A stretch of 64,000 nt of DNA from Cellulomonas sp. 73-145 (GTDB lineage Bacteria > Actinomycetota > Actinomycetes > Actinomycetales > Cellulomonadaceae). The notes under the pieces were generated by a model, which ran no database searches, had not been told where the DNA came from, and saw nothing but the letters and a program-made list of their open reading frames with translations. Both the position numbers and the translations under genes were made by a program. This document shows positions 17,888 through 26,441 of the stretch, one piece after another; position 1 is the stretch's first letter; each line of letters opens with the position of its first letter. The stretch lies in NCBI GenBank assembly GCA_001898185.1, contig MKTI01000005.1, positions 434,001 through 498,000 on the forward strand, read 5' to 3'.

Positions 17888-17908
17888 CCGGGACGGATCT
17901 CGTCCCGG
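17888..17908 (+). promoter_or_regulatory. 8-bp stem hairpin in the leader of the LacI gene
   Basis: CCGGGACG, a 5-base loop and CGTCCCGG form a perfect hairpin ending 28 bases before the ATG of the LacI gene and just before its ribosome site. It could be a leader hairpin or another operator; there is no T-run. Confidence 0.35.
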
Positions 17909-17936
17909 CTCATCCCCAGGCAGTGGAGGAGGCAGC

Positions 17937-18986
17937 ATGGCCGACCGCCTCGTGCGCGGCGTGGATGCCGCGCGCCCGGGCGTCCCCACGCTCGAGCAGG
18001 TCGCCGCGAAAGCCGGCGTGTCCCGGTCCACGGCGTCGCGGGCGATCAACGGAGGGCTGCGGGTCTCCCCCGAGGCCCTGCTGGCGGTCGAGGCGGCCGT
18101 GGCGGACCTCGGCTACTCCCCCAACCGGGCCGCGCGGTCGCTGGTCACGCGACGGACGGACTCGATCGCCCTCGTCGTGCCGGAGCCGGACGAGCGGGTG
18201 CTGTCCGACCCGTTCTTCGCGGGCACCCTGAACGGTCTGGCGAGCGCGCTGGCGGACACCGAGATCCAGGTGGTGCTCGTCATCGCCCGTCCCGGGCAGA
18301 ACGAGCGGACGGTCCGATACCTGCGCAACGGCCACGTGGACGGCGCCATCGTGGTGTCGCACCACCGCGACGACACCCTGGACCGGGCCCTCGTCGAGCT
18401 CCGGCTGCCGAGCGTGTTCGTCGGGCGACCGCTGTCCGCGACGCCCGAGGTGGACTCCCGGCTGCAGTACGTCGACACCGACAACGTGCAGGGCGGCCGG
18501 ATGGCCACGCAGCACCTCCTGGACCGGGGCTGCCGGCGGATCGGCACGATCGCCGGACCCGAGGACATGTCCGCCGGCATCGACCGCCTCATCGGCTGGC
18601 GGCAGGCGATGACCGCCGCCGGCCAGCGCGACGACGCCGTGGTGCACGGCGACTTCACCATCGTCTCCGGCGCCGAGGCGGCCCGGCGGCTGCTCACCGA
18701 GTACCCGGACGTCGACGGCATCTTCATCGCGTCGGACCTGATGGCGGCCGGTGCGCTGCCCGTGCTGGCGGAGCTCGGCCGGGAGGTGCCCCAGGACGTC
18801 GCCGTGGTGGGCTACGACAACCTCGGGGTCGCGGCCTCGACCCAGCCGCCGCTGACGTCGGTGATCCAGCCGGTCGTCGCGATGGCGCGGGCGGCCGGCC
18901 TGCGCCTCCTGGACCAGCTGCAGGGCGCGACGCCCACGCCGCCGCTGATCTTCGCCCCCGAGCTGGTGGTGCGCGCCTCGGCGTAG
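17937..18986 (+). CDS. LacI family regulator, CebR-like
   Basis: A 349-residue LacI-type repressor with the helix-turn-helix TLEQVAAKAGVSRSTASRAINGG at about residues 21-43, the LGYSPNRAARSLVTRR hinge region and a sugar-binding domain ending in ELVVRASA. The ATG has GTGGAGGAGG upstream. It is divergent from the ABC operon and nearly identical in its DNA-contacting part to the regulator at 13112-14179, so both probably bind the same operators. It is a candidate autoregulated repressor responding to a cello-oligosaccharide; the inducer is inferred only from operator similarity to CebR. Confidence 0.93.
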   Translation: MADRLVRGVDAARPGVPTLEQVAAKAGVSRSTASRAINGGLRVSPEALLAVEAAVADLGYSPNRAARSLVTRRTDSIALVVPEPDERVLSDPFFAGTLNGLASALADTEIQVVLVIARPGQNERTVRYLRNGHVDGAIVVSHHRDDTLDRALVELRLPSVFVGRPLSATPEVDSRLQYVDTDNVQGGRMATQHLLDRGCRRIGTIAGPEDMSAGIDRLIGWRQAMTAAGQRDDAVVHGDFTIVSGAEAARRLLTEYPDVDGIFIASDLMAAGALPVLAELGREVPQDVAVVGYDNLGVAASTQPPLTSVIQPVVAMARAAGLRLLDQLQGATPTPPLIFAPELVVRASA

Positions 18987-19026
18987 GCAACCGGCCCGGT
19001 CAGCAGGTGGGTGGCATCGTGGCCCC

Positions 19027-20277
19027 ATGAACCCCTCTCCCTCTCCGCTCGCGACGGCGCGAGCGCAGCTGGCGACAGCCGTGCAGATCCTCGGGTACGA
19101 CGACGGCATGCACGCCGTCCTGCGCCAACCCCGGCGCGAGCTGCACGTGGCCGTGCCGCTGCGCCGTGACGACGGCCACGTCGAGCTGCTGCACGGCTAC
19201 CGCGTGCAGCACAACATCTCCCGCGGGCCCGGCAAGGGCGGACTGAGGTACGCGCCGAGCGTCGACATCGACGAGGTCCGGGCGCTCGCGATGTGGATGA
19301 CCTGGAAGTGTGCCGTCGTCGAGCTGCCGTACGGCGGCGCGAAGGGCGGTGTCACCATCGACCCGCGGGCCTACTCCTCCTCCGAGCTGGAGCGGGTCAC
19401 CCGCCGCTACACCAGCGAGATCATGCCCATGATCGGTCCCGAGCGCGACGTCATGGCGCCGGACATCGGGACGGACGAGCAGATCATGGCCTGGGTGATG
19501 GACACCTACTCGGTCAACCGCGGGTTCACCATCCCGGCCGTCACCACCGGCAAGCCGCTGGCCGTCGGCGGGTCGCTCGGCCGGGCGACGGCCACCTCAC
19601 GCGGGGTGCTGCACGCCGCGACCGCGACCCTGCGCGACGCCGGCGTGCGTCTGGACGAGGTCAGCGCGGCGATCCAGGGCTTCGGCAAGGTGGGCGGTCC
19701 GCTGGCCCGCTTTCTGCACGAGAAGGGCTGCCGCGTCGTCGCGGTGGGAGACGAGCGAGGCGCGATCGTCCGGTCCGACGGGCTGGACGTCGCGGCGCTG
19801 TCGGCACACGTGGCGCGCACCGGGTCCGTGGTCGGGTTCGCCGACGCCGATCCGCTCGACCCCGCGGAGCTGCTGGCGCTCGACGTCGACGTGCTGTTCC
19901 CGGCCGCCGTCGAGGGTGTGCTGGACGAGGAGAGCGCCGCACGGGTCAAGGCGCGGTGGGTCGTCGAGGCCGCGAACGGGCCGACGACGACGGAGGGCGA
20001 CCGCGTGCTGGCCGATCGCGGCGTGGTGGTGGTGCCGGACATCCTCGCCAACGCCGGCGGCGTGGTCGTCTCCTACTTCGAGTGGGTGCAGGCCAACCAG
20101 GCGTACTGGTGGACCGAGCGGGAGATCGAGGAGCGCTTGGAGCACCGCATGCTCGAGGCCTACGCCGCCGTGTCCCAGGTGTCCCGCGCCGAGGGCATCT
20201 CGCTGCGGGACGCCGCGCTGGTCATCGGTGTGCGCCGGGTGGCCGAGGCGCACCTGATCCGCGGCCTGTACCCCTGA
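19027..20277 (+). CDS. gdhA: Glu/Leu/Phe/Val family (glutamate) dehydrogenase
   Basis: Catalyses reversible oxidative deamination of an amino acid, most likely glutamate and 2-oxoglutarate. At 416 residues it is in the range of the hexameric short class. Visible motifs: GPGKGGLRYAPSV (substrate binding), the catalytic lysine in MTWKCAVVELPYGGAKGGV (about residue 108), APDIGTDEQIMAW, and the Rossmann motif IQGFGKVGGPLARF near 218. WWTEREIEERLE near the C-terminus is usual. The ATG has only a weak ribosome site. It follows the LacI gene by 40 bases but is functionally separate. A leucine-type specificity is not excluded. Confidence 0.93.
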   Translation: MNPSPSPLATARAQLATAVQILGYDDGMHAVLRQPRRELHVAVPLRRDDGHVELLHGYRVQHNISRGPGKGGLRYAPSVDIDEVRALAMWMTWKCAVVELPYGGAKGGVTIDPRAYSSSELERVTRRYTSEIMPMIGPERDVMAPDIGTDEQIMAWVMDTYSVNRGFTIPAVTTGKPLAVGGSLGRATATSRGVLHAATATLRDAGVRLDEVSAAIQGFGKVGGPLARFLHEKGCRVVAVGDERGAIVRSDGLDVAALSAHVARTGSVVGFADADPLDPAELLALDVDVLFPAAVEGVLDEESAARVKARWVVEAANGPTTTEGDRVLADRGVVVVPDILANAGGVVVSYFEWVQANQAYWWTEREIEERLEHRMLEAYAAVSQVSRAEGISLRDAALVIGVRRVAEAHLIRGLYP

Positions 20278-20290
20278 CCGGGGGCGCAGG

Positions 20291-20650
20291 TCAGAGGAGG
20301 ACGACCGACGGGTCGGCGCGCGCCAGCAGCGCGGTCGACCCGTCGTCGGCCGCGAGCCGCAGGCGGTCCTCGTCGACCGTCACCTGCAACGGCTCGCGGA
20401 GCAGGGCGACGAGGGCCTGCTCGGTCGCCATCGGCTCGGGGTCGCCGGCGAGCAGCGTGGAGACGAGCGGGCCCAGCTGCAGCCGGCCGTCCTCGAGCGT
20501 CCACGTGCCGCGGACGCTGTTCACGCCCGCCATCCCGTACACCTGACCGTCACCGTCGAAGGTCAGGTGCACGGGGCCTCGCGGTCCGGCGGCGGGCGAC
20601 GAGTCGTCCAGCTCCACCAGCGTCCACGTGCCACGCAGGTCGATGGTCAT
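20291..20650 (-). CDS. META domain protein
   Basis: A 119-residue protein with no signal peptide. It begins LRGTWTLVELDD and continues with short beta strands including GMAGVNSVRGTWTLEDGRL, close to the G-x-(A/C)-x-N-x-x-G-x-(Y/W) pattern of META (DUF306) domains. Related domains occur in the heat-shock protein HslJ and secreted lipoproteins; the molecular role is unknown. It lies just downstream of hemQ on the same strand, 58 bases away, and converges on the dehydrogenase gene. Confidence 0.75.
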   Translation of the reverse strand: MTIDLRGTWTLVELDDSSPAAGPRGPVHLTFDGDGQVYGMAGVNSVRGTWTLEDGRLQLGPLVSTLLAGDPEPMATEQALVALLREPLQVTVDEDRLRLAADDGSTALLARADPSVVLL

Positions 20651-20708
20651 GCGCCGATCATGGACCGCCGCAGGCGCATGCGCAGCGGCGTGCCGCCACG
20701 ACGGCCGC

Positions 20709-21407
20709 TCAGCGGAGGGGCCGCTTGTCCGCCCAGTCGGCGAGCGCGGTGCGGGGCCCGGTGAAGAAGGGAATCTCCTCGCGCACGTGCAGCCGGGCGT
20801 CCACCCCGCGCAACGTGCGCATCAGGTCGACGATCCGGTGCAGCTCCGGTGCCTCGAACGCGAGCAGGAACTCGTAGTCCGACAGGGCGAACGTCGCGAC
20901 GGTGTTGGCCCGCACGTCCGGGAAGGGGGCGGCGGCGCGGCCGTGCTGCGCGAGCATCCGGCTGCGCTCCTCCTCCGGCAGCACGTACCAGTCGTACGAG
21001 CGGACGAACGGGTAGACGGAGATGTAGGCACCCGGCTCCTCGCCGGCGAGGAACGCCGGCACGTGGGAGCGGTTGAACTCCGCCGGCCGGTGCAGGCCCA
21101 CGACGGACCACACCGGGGTGAGCACGGAACCGAGCTCGCTGGCCCGCAGCCGCTGGTACGCGCCCTGCACCTGCTCCACCGTCTCCGCGTGCCACCACAC
21201 CATCAGGTCGGCGTCGGCCCGCAGGCCCGAGACGTCGTACCACCCGCGGACGACGAGCCCGGGGTCGGAACCGACGGCCTGCTCCGCCTCCGCGACGAGA
21301 GCGGCACGCTCCTCGTCGTCCGCGGGCAGCGCGTCCTCGAGCGCGAAGACGGCCCACATCGTGTAGCGCAGGCTGGAGTTGACGGTCTCGGCGTCGACGG
21401 TGGTCAC
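20709..21407 (-). CDS. hemQ: coproheme decarboxylase (HemQ/ChdC)
   Basis: Last step of the coproporphyrin-dependent haem pathway of Gram-positive bacteria: coproheme plus peroxide gives haem b with loss of two carboxyls. The 232-residue protein has the chlorite-dismutase-like fold motifs [19 protein letters not shown], the catalytic-Tyr segment [13 protein letters not shown] (about residue 133) and the C-terminal [12 protein letters not shown] helix. The GTG start has GAGGAG upstream. It sits 52 bases downstream of hemH on the same strand, so the two consecutive enzymes are probably co-expressed. Confidence 0.95.
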   Translation of the reverse strand: MTTVDAETVNSSLRYTMWAVFALEDALPADDEERAALVAEAEQAVGSDPGLVVRGWYDVSGLRADADLMVWWHAETVEQVQGAYQRLRASELGSVLTPVWSVVGLHRPAEFNRSHVPAFLAGEEPGAYISVYPFVRSYDWYVLPEEERSRMLAQHGRAAAPFPDVRANTVATFALSDYEFLLAFEAPELHRIVDLMRTLRGVDARLHVREEIPFFTGPRTALADWADKRPLR

Positions 21408-21459
21408 GGGGTCTCCTCGGTCAGCTGGGTCAGGGGGTTGGTGGCGCGCGGCCGGGCGC

Positions 21460-22650
21460 TCAGGACAGCGGGTCCGCCGAGCAGGCGGCCGGCACGCCCG
21501 ACGGCGATCCGGCGCGCTGCAGGCAGCAGCCGGGACGGCAGATCTCGGACCAGGCCGGCAGGTCGCCGACCACGTGTCCCGGCTCGAGCAGCCGCCCTGC
21601 CGATCGGTCCCGCTCGTGCGCCGCGCGTTCGAGCAGCAGGTCGACGAGCCCCGACACGAAGGGTGCCCGCACGCCGACCGTGTCGGCGCGGACGGCCGTC
21701 ATGCCCAGCTCCGCCGCCGTCGCAAGCGCTTCGGTGTCCAGGTCGTACACGACCTCCATGTGGTCGGAGACGAAGCCGATGGGCGCCAGGACCACCGACC
21801 GGGTCCCCCCGGCGTCCAGCGCGCGCAGGTGGTCGTTCACGTCGGGCTCAAGCCACGGCTGGTTCGGCGGGCCGGACCGCGAGCAGAACGCCAGGTCCCA
21901 GTCGAGCGTGCGGCCGAGGTGCTCGGCGGCGGTCGCCGCGACGACCGCGGCGACGTCGCGGTGCTGGTCCGTGTAGCTCGCCCCGGACACCGCGGACGCC
22001 TCGTCCATCGTGGTCGGGATCGAGTGGGTGACGAAGACGAGGCGGGCTCCGTCGCCGTCCTGCGGGAGCTGCGCGAAGGCGTCGACCAGCGCGTCGGCGG
22101 CCGCCTCGGCGAAGCCGGGATGGTTGAAGTACGCCCGGATCTTGTCGACCTGCAACGGGTGGTCGGCACCAGGGCCGGCCACCTGGGCGGCGAGCCCGTC
22201 GAGGGCCTTCCAGAGGTCCTCGCGGTACTGCCGGCAGCCGGAGTACGACGAGTACGCGCTGGTCACCACTGCCAGCACCCGGCGGGCGCCGGCCGCGTAC
22301 GCCTCCGTCAGCGCATCCAGCGTGAAGGGTGCCCAGTTCCGGTTCCCCCACACCAGCGGTGTGCTTACTCCGCGTGCGTCGAGCTCCGCTCGAAGGGCCG
22401 CCAGCAGGGCCTTGTTCTGGCCGTTGATCGGGCTGGCGCCGCCGAAGTGGTGGTAGTGCTCGGCCACCTGCTCCAGCCGGGCGTCCGGGATGTTCTTCCC
22501 CGCGGTGACGTTCCGCAGGAACGGCATGACGTCGTCGGGACCGTCGGGCCCGCCGAAGGAGAGCAGCAGCACGGCGTCGTACGGTGCGAGCGGCTGCGCG
22601 GCCGGGGCGTCGGCCCCGGACGGACGGGTCAGGTCGGGCGAGGTGGGCAC
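21460..22650 (-). CDS. hemH: coproporphyrin III ferrochelatase (HemH/CpfC)
   Basis: Inserts Fe2+ into coproporphyrin III. 396 residues; the catalytic His is in [14 protein letters not shown] (about residue 215) and the Glu in [16 protein letters not shown] (about 300). A cysteine in [11 protein letters not shown] and a C-terminal cluster of four cysteines (ICRPGCC then AACS) fit the [2Fe-2S] cluster of actinobacterial ferrochelatases. The GTG start lacks a clear ribosome site. It forms a cassette with hemQ. With HemQ adjacent, coproporphyrin rather than protoporphyrin is the likely substrate. Confidence 0.95.
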   Translation of the reverse strand: MPTSPDLTRPSGADAPAAQPLAPYDAVLLLSFGGPDGPDDVMPFLRNVTAGKNIPDARLEQVAEHYHHFGGASPINGQNKALLAALRAELDARGVSTPLVWGNRNWAPFTLDALTEAYAAGARRVLAVVTSAYSSYSGCRQYREDLWKALDGLAAQVAGPGADHPLQVDKIRAYFNHPGFAEAAADALVDAFAQLPQDGDGARLVFVTHSIPTTMDEASAVSGASYTDQHRDVAAVVAATAAEHLGRTLDWDLAFCSRSGPPNQPWLEPDVNDHLRALDAGGTRSVVLAPIGFVSDHMEVVYDLDTEALATAAELGMTAVRADTVGVRAPFVSGLVDLLLERAAHERDRSAGRLLEPGHVVGDLPAWSEICRPGCCLQRAGSPSGVPAACSADPLS

Positions 22651-22668
22651 ACCCCGATCATCGCATCG

Positions 22669-22887
22669 TCACCGTTGCGCTCCGCCCCGGGGTCCGCCGG
22701 GGTTGCGCAGCACCAGCAGCGGCCAGAGGAAGTCCCTCCACGACGCGATGACGGCGAACACCGAGACGACGCCGAGGATCGGCTTGCTCATCGGCAGCGC
22801 CACGGACCAGAACAGGCGGTACGGACCGGCTGCGTCGACGCGCGCCGCCTCGAACACCTCCCGCAAGCGGCTTGCAGGATCGCGCAA
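22669..22887 (-). pseudogene. relic of a MalG-type sugar ABC permease
   Basis: A 72-codon open stretch that encodes only the EAA loop and the next helix of a MalG-type permease: FEAARVDAAGPYRLFWSVALP then VIASWRDFLWPLLVL. The four N-terminal helices and the last helix are missing, and the sequence ends in Gly/Arg-rich nonsense just before hemH. No ribosome site serves the ATG. It is best read as what remains of a deleted sugar transporter operon. It is not a duplicate of the MalG-type gene at 14176-15099, from which it differs at many positions. Confidence 0.85.
22861..22878. promoter_or_regulatory. LacI-type palindrome upstream of the Ser/Thr kinase gene
   Basis: CCGCAAGCGGCTTGCAGG contains GCAAG-CGG-CTTGC, a palindrome of the kind bound by LacI-family regulators. 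A related GCAAGTGGCCGCAAGCCGC follows at once. It lies at the upstream edge of the permease relic, so it may be the surviving operator of the lost sugar operon. Confidence 0.35.
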
Positions 22888-22947
22888 GTGGCCGCAAGCC
22901 GCTCCTCGACGTGCGGGCAGACCCGCGCGCTCCTACCGTCGTGTTCC

Positions 22948-23799
22948 GTGACCCCTGCCCCAGGCACCCGTCTGGCGCACCGATACCTCCTGGGCCATGC
23001 GCTGGGGCACGGGGGCCAGGCGCACGTGGTCCAGGCGACCGACCTTCGGTTGCACCGACCTGTCGCCGTCAAGCTGTTCCCCCTCGACTCCGCGTCGCCG
23101 GACCAGATCCGCCGGTACGCGCAAGAGGCGCGCGTGCTCGCGGGACTGAGCCATCCCGCGCTCGTCGCGCTCCTCGACGTCGGCTCCGACGTCCTCGAGG
23201 ACGGCAGCTCCGTCGCCTTCCTGGTGATGGAGCTGGTGCCCGGGCCCACGCTCCGCGACGTGCTGCGGGACGGTCCGCTCGGCCCGGCGGTCACGGCGGA
23301 CGTCGGGCGCCAGCTGGCGCTGGCGCTCGCGCACGCGCACGGTGCCGGGGTGCTGCACCGGGACGTGAAGCCGGCGAACGTGCTGGTCGCGGACCCGCGC
23401 CCCGGTGGTGCGACCCACGGGCCCGAGCTGCCCGTCGTGCTGGCGGACTTCGGCATCGCGGTGCCGTCGGAGCGGTCGCACAGCGAGGACTCGGCGGCCA
23501 CCGCGGGCTACCAGAGCCCCGAGCAGGCGCTCGGCCGACCGCTGACGGCAGCGACGGACGTCTACTCGCTCGGCCTGGTGCTGACGGAGTGCCTCACCGG
23601 CGAGCGGGCGTACCCCGGCGACCCGATCGCGAGCGGCCTCGCGCGGCTCCTTCGCGCGCCCGACGTGCCCACCCGGTTCGGCCGAGACTGGGAGCGGCTG
23701 CTGCGCGGCATGACGGAGCTGGAACCGGCGAACCGCCCGCCGATCACGGCCGTCGCCGCGGAGCTCCGGGCCTTGCGGTTCGCGCCGGCGGCCGGCTGA
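22948..23799 (+). CDS. short eukaryotic-type serine/threonine protein kinase
   Basis: A 283-residue kinase domain. It has the Gly-rich loop LGHALGHGGQAHVV (about 15-28), Lys in VAVKLF (about 38), the catalytic loop HRDVKPANVL (about 136), DFGIAV (about 166) and YQSPEQALG with the APE-like motif. No transmembrane helix and no PASTA or other sensor domain follows, unlike PknB-type kinases, so it is probably cytosolic. The GTG is chosen because the domain starts 12 residues later; no ribosome site is seen. It stands alone and converges on a flavodoxin gene. Substrates are unknown. Confidence 0.9.
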   Translation: MTPAPGTRLAHRYLLGHALGHGGQAHVVQATDLRLHRPVAVKLFPLDSASPDQIRRYAQEARVLAGLSHPALVALLDVGSDVLEDGSSVAFLVMELVPGPTLRDVLRDGPLGPAVTADVGRQLALALAHAHGAGVLHRDVKPANVLVADPRPGGATHGPELPVVLADFGIAVPSERSHSEDSAATAGYQSPEQALGRPLTAATDVYSLGLVLTECLTGERAYPGDPIASGLARLLRAPDVPTRFGRDWERLLRGMTELEPANRPPITAVAAELRALRFAPAAG

Positions 23800-23895
23800 C
23801 CGAGCCGGGTACGGCGACCTCGACCTCCGGCCGCCGCCGCGAGGCGCCGTACGGCCGTGGGAGCCCGCCGGGACGGGCGAACGGGCGGACCGGGC

Positions 23896-24453
23896 TCAGA
23901 CCGCGGCGTGCCGCGGCTCGTGGAGCAACGACGCACCCTCCGCCGAGGCGGGCAGCGACTCGGGGCGCGCGATCAGGTCGTCGGCCACCTCGGCCGCCCA
24001 CGCGCGGACCGCACCCATGTCGCGATGGTCACCCTCGCGCGCACGAGCGCCTGCGATGGCGGCGCGCTCCGTGAACGTGAGCAACGAGCGGTCCAACCGA
24101 CCCCGGAAGCTCCTGTGACCCCGCGCCTGCAGCTGGTCGCGCAGCGCGAGGAGCTCGTGGGGCGAGTTCGCCGACGCCGCCGGCTGCACCGCGAGACCCG
24201 AGGAGAACAGCCACACGGGACGCTTCCGCAGCTCCTGGGTCTGACGGTCGGCCAGGTCGCGTGCGGACGGCATCCAGTGCGCCAGGTACACCGCGGAGCC
24301 CAGGACGACAGCGTCGATCCCGTCCAGCGTCGCGACGTCCTCCGGCGCGCGGGTCTCCACGTCGAGACCGCGGTCGGCGAGGACCTCGGCGATCACCTCG
24401 CCGATCTCCCACGTCGCGCCATGGCGGGACGCGACCGTAACCAGGACTCTCAT
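23896..24453 (-). CDS. flavodoxin domain protein
   Basis: A 185-residue flavodoxin-like protein: N-terminal phosphate-binding strand-loop MRVLVTVASRHGATWEIG, then DAVVLGSAVYLAHWMPSA (about 48-65) and VWLFSSGL, the pattern of flavodoxin_5/HemG-like domains that bind FMN. Menaquinone-dependent protoporphyrinogen oxidase (HemG) has this fold, but members outside enterobacteria rarely have that activity, and this actinobacterium uses the coproporphyrin route, so a general redox role is more likely. It follows a MarR gene on the same strand after 100 bases. Confidence 0.82.
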   Translation of the reverse strand: MRVLVTVASRHGATWEIGEVIAEVLADRGLDVETRAPEDVATLDGIDAVVLGSAVYLAHWMPSARDLADRQTQELRKRPVWLFSSGLAVQPAASANSPHELLALRDQLQARGHRSFRGRLDRSLLTFTERAAIAGARAREGDHRDMGAVRAWAAEVADDLIARPESLPASAEGASLLHEPRHAAV

Positions 24454-24553
24454 CAACCCTCCCCGGGATGCGCTGCGCTTCGTGGCGAGGGGATCCATCG
24501 TCTCCTGCGGTGCCCCGCCGTGCGATGGGCCGGAGGTCCCGCGATCGGCGACC

Positions 24554-25030
24554 TCACGGCCGCTCGGGCGGGGTCGTCGCGGCACCGTGCCGGAGCCGGT
24601 CCAGCAGCGTCCGGAGGGCTGCCAGCTCCTCGGCGTCCAGGGTGCCGCCCAGGAGCCGTTCGATCGAGCGCACGTGCCGGCGGCCCACCGCACGCTGCAC
24701 CTTCAGGCCCTCGTCCGTGAGGTGCACGCCCACCCCACGTCCGTCGCCGGGCACAGGGCGACGCTCGACGAGGCCGGCCGCCACCAGCCTGTCGACCAGG
24801 CGGGACAGGCTCGGCTGGCTGAGCAGCGACGCGTCCTGGAGGTCGCGCTGCCGCAAGGTGAGGCCCGGCGCCCCCGAGAGGGCGAAGAGGACGTCGTACT
24901 CGCGCAGCGAGACCTCGTCCCAGATGTCGTCGTCCTGGAGCCGACGGAGCACGGTCACCTGGGTGCGGAACAGCGACTCCCACGCGTCGGCGACCTCGCG
25001 GGTCGTCGGCCGCCGCCCTGCGCGCTCCAT
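24554..25030 (-). CDS. MarR family transcriptional regulator
   Basis: A 158-residue winged-helix regulator. The DNA-binding core runs from LREYDVLFALSGAPG through LTLRQRDLQDASLLSQPSLSRLVDRLVAAGLVERRPVPGDGR, with the Asp-Gly-Arg wing, and long terminal helices for dimerisation. The ATG at 25030 gives a normal-length protein; the frame is open far upstream. The flavodoxin gene downstream on the same strand is a possible target. Ligand unknown. Confidence 0.92.
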   Translation of the reverse strand: MERAGRRPTTREVADAWESLFRTQVTVLRRLQDDDIWDEVSLREYDVLFALSGAPGLTLRQRDLQDASLLSQPSLSRLVDRLVAAGLVERRPVPGDGRGVGVHLTDEGLKVQRAVGRRHVRSIERLLGGTLDAEELAALRTLLDRLRHGAATTPPERP

Positions 25031-25168
25031 CGTCGCCGCCTCTCCCGTCCTGTCCTTGCCACCGTCCCGACCCTCGCCGAGGACACCGTCGTGAGCCTCC
25101 CGGCGCCACCGGCGGGACTGCGGACCGGCACGCGGCGTCCCATTGTGCCCGCTGGCTACAGTGACCGG

Positions 25169-25744
25169 ATGAGCACGATCCCGGCCACCGGTCCGACGAC
25201 GTACCTGCTGGTCGACGGCGAGAACATCGACGCGACGCTCGGATCCTCGATCCTCGGTGGACGGCCCAGCCCGGACCAGCGACCGCGGTGGGAACGGGTC
25301 CTGGCGTTCGCCGAGCAGCGCTGGGGTCAGCACGTGCGGGGCCTGTTCTTCCTCAACGCCTCCAGCGGCTCGCTGCCGATGTCGTTCGTGCAGGCGCTGC
25401 TGGCGATCGGCTTCCAGCCGATCCCGCTGGCGGGCGACGCCACCGAGAAGGTGGTCGACATCGGCATCAAGCGGATGCTCGACGCGATCGCCGAGCACGG
25501 TGGCGACGTCATGCTCGCCAGCCACGACGGCGACTTCGCACCCGAGGTCCAGCGGCTCGTGGAGGGTGACCGCAGGGTCGGCCTGCTCGCCTTCCGCGAG
25601 TTCACCAGCACCGCGCTGGCCTCGCTGACCGCCAAGGGTCTGCAGACGTTCGACCTCGAGCTCGACGTCGCCGCCTTCAACGTGCAGCTGCCGCGCCTGC
25701 GCATCATCCCGCTCGACGAGTTCGACCCCACCCGCTACCTCTGA
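25169..25744 (+). CDS. NYN domain (PIN-like) protein
   Basis: A 191-residue protein with a NYN domain of the PIN-like nuclease superfamily. The acidic residues expected at the metal site are seen in YLLVDGENID (about residue 15) and in VMLASHDGDFAPEVQRL (about 115), with further acidic positions in KVVDIGIKRMLD. NYN proteins are predicted RNases or RNA-binding proteins. The ATG was chosen over upstream codons because the domain begins 10 residues later. It is divergent from the MarR gene. Biological role unknown. Confidence 0.85.
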   Translation: MSTIPATGPTTYLLVDGENIDATLGSSILGGRPSPDQRPRWERVLAFAEQRWGQHVRGLFFLNASSGSLPMSFVQALLAIGFQPIPLAGDATEKVVDIGIKRMLDAIAEHGGDVMLASHDGDFAPEVQRLVEGDRRVGLLAFREFTSTALASLTAKGLQTFDLELDVAAFNVQLPRLRIIPLDEFDPTRYL

Positions 25745-25846
25745 CCGGTCGGTCGGGGCGCCCGACCGCACCCTCGCTCGGAGCGGGTGCAGGGCGAGCG
25801 CGTGGCGCACTGGCTGCGGTGACGCGAGCGCGGCACAGTGTGGACC

Positions 25847-26398
25847 GTGCCCGAGGTGACGGTCGCGCTGCTGCGCGCGGTGAACGTCGGCGGCCGGACA
25901 GTCCGCAGCGCCGACCTGCGCGCCGCCGCCGCCGAGCTCGGTCATCAGCGCGTGGCGACGTACGCAGCCAGCGGCAACGCGGTGCTGGTCGCCTCGCCCG
26001 ACTCGAGTCCCGAGACGATCGGCCCGCGCCTGTCGCGGGCCCTGGGCCGGCTGTGCGGCTTCGCGGTGCCCGTGCTGACCAGGAGCGGGACGCAGTGGGA
26101 CCGGCTGGTCGTGGACGTACCGTTCACCGACCACGCCGCCGACGACCCGTCCCGGCTGACGGTCGTCTGCTGGGAGGGCACGCCCGACGAGGAGAGCGTC
26201 GGGACGTTCGACGCCGCCCGGTACGGGGAGGAGCAGGTCGCCTGGCACGGTGAGGAGACGTACGTCTACTACCCGCACGGCATCGGACGGTCCCGGCTGA
26301 CGCTGGACGTGCTCTCGCGTGCCGCCGGCCGCGTGGGCACCGCGCGCAACTGGCGCACCGTCCTGGCGCTGCAGTCGCTGGTCGACGAGCGCCGCTGA
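25847..26398 (+). CDS. DUF1697 family protein
   Basis: A 183-residue protein starting VTVALLRAVNVGG, with RVATYAASGNAVLVAS and ending TARNWRTVLALQSLVDERR: the signature of DUF1697, a common bacterial family of about 180 residues with no known function. Two GTG starts are possible (25838 and 25847); I take the second because the family N-terminus begins there. It lies 102 bases after the NYN gene on the same strand; whether they share a transcript is not clear. Confidence 0.85.
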   Translation: MPEVTVALLRAVNVGGRTVRSADLRAAAAELGHQRVATYAASGNAVLVASPDSSPETIGPRLSRALGRLCGFAVPVLTRSGTQWDRLVVDVPFTDHAADDPSRLTVVCWEGTPDEESVGTFDAARYGEEQVAWHGEETYVYYPHGIGRSRLTLDVLSRAAGRVGTARNWRTVLALQSLVDERR

Positions 26399-26441
26399 CC
26401 TCCGCTCGGGTGGCTCCGAGGACGGCGCTAGCGTGAGCCTC

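Larger units (their letters stand above)
17411..17936. promoter_or_regulatory. divergent control region of the sugar operon and the second LacI gene
   Basis: 526 bases without a supportable gene. It must hold the leftward promoter of the sugar operon and the rightward promoter of the LacI gene at 17937. Four operator-like palindromes (listed separately) lie in it at 17521, 17601, 17714 and 17738, and a hairpin at 17888-17908. A fifth weaker half-site (CTCGCTCCCA) is at 17503-17512. Confidence 0.7.
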
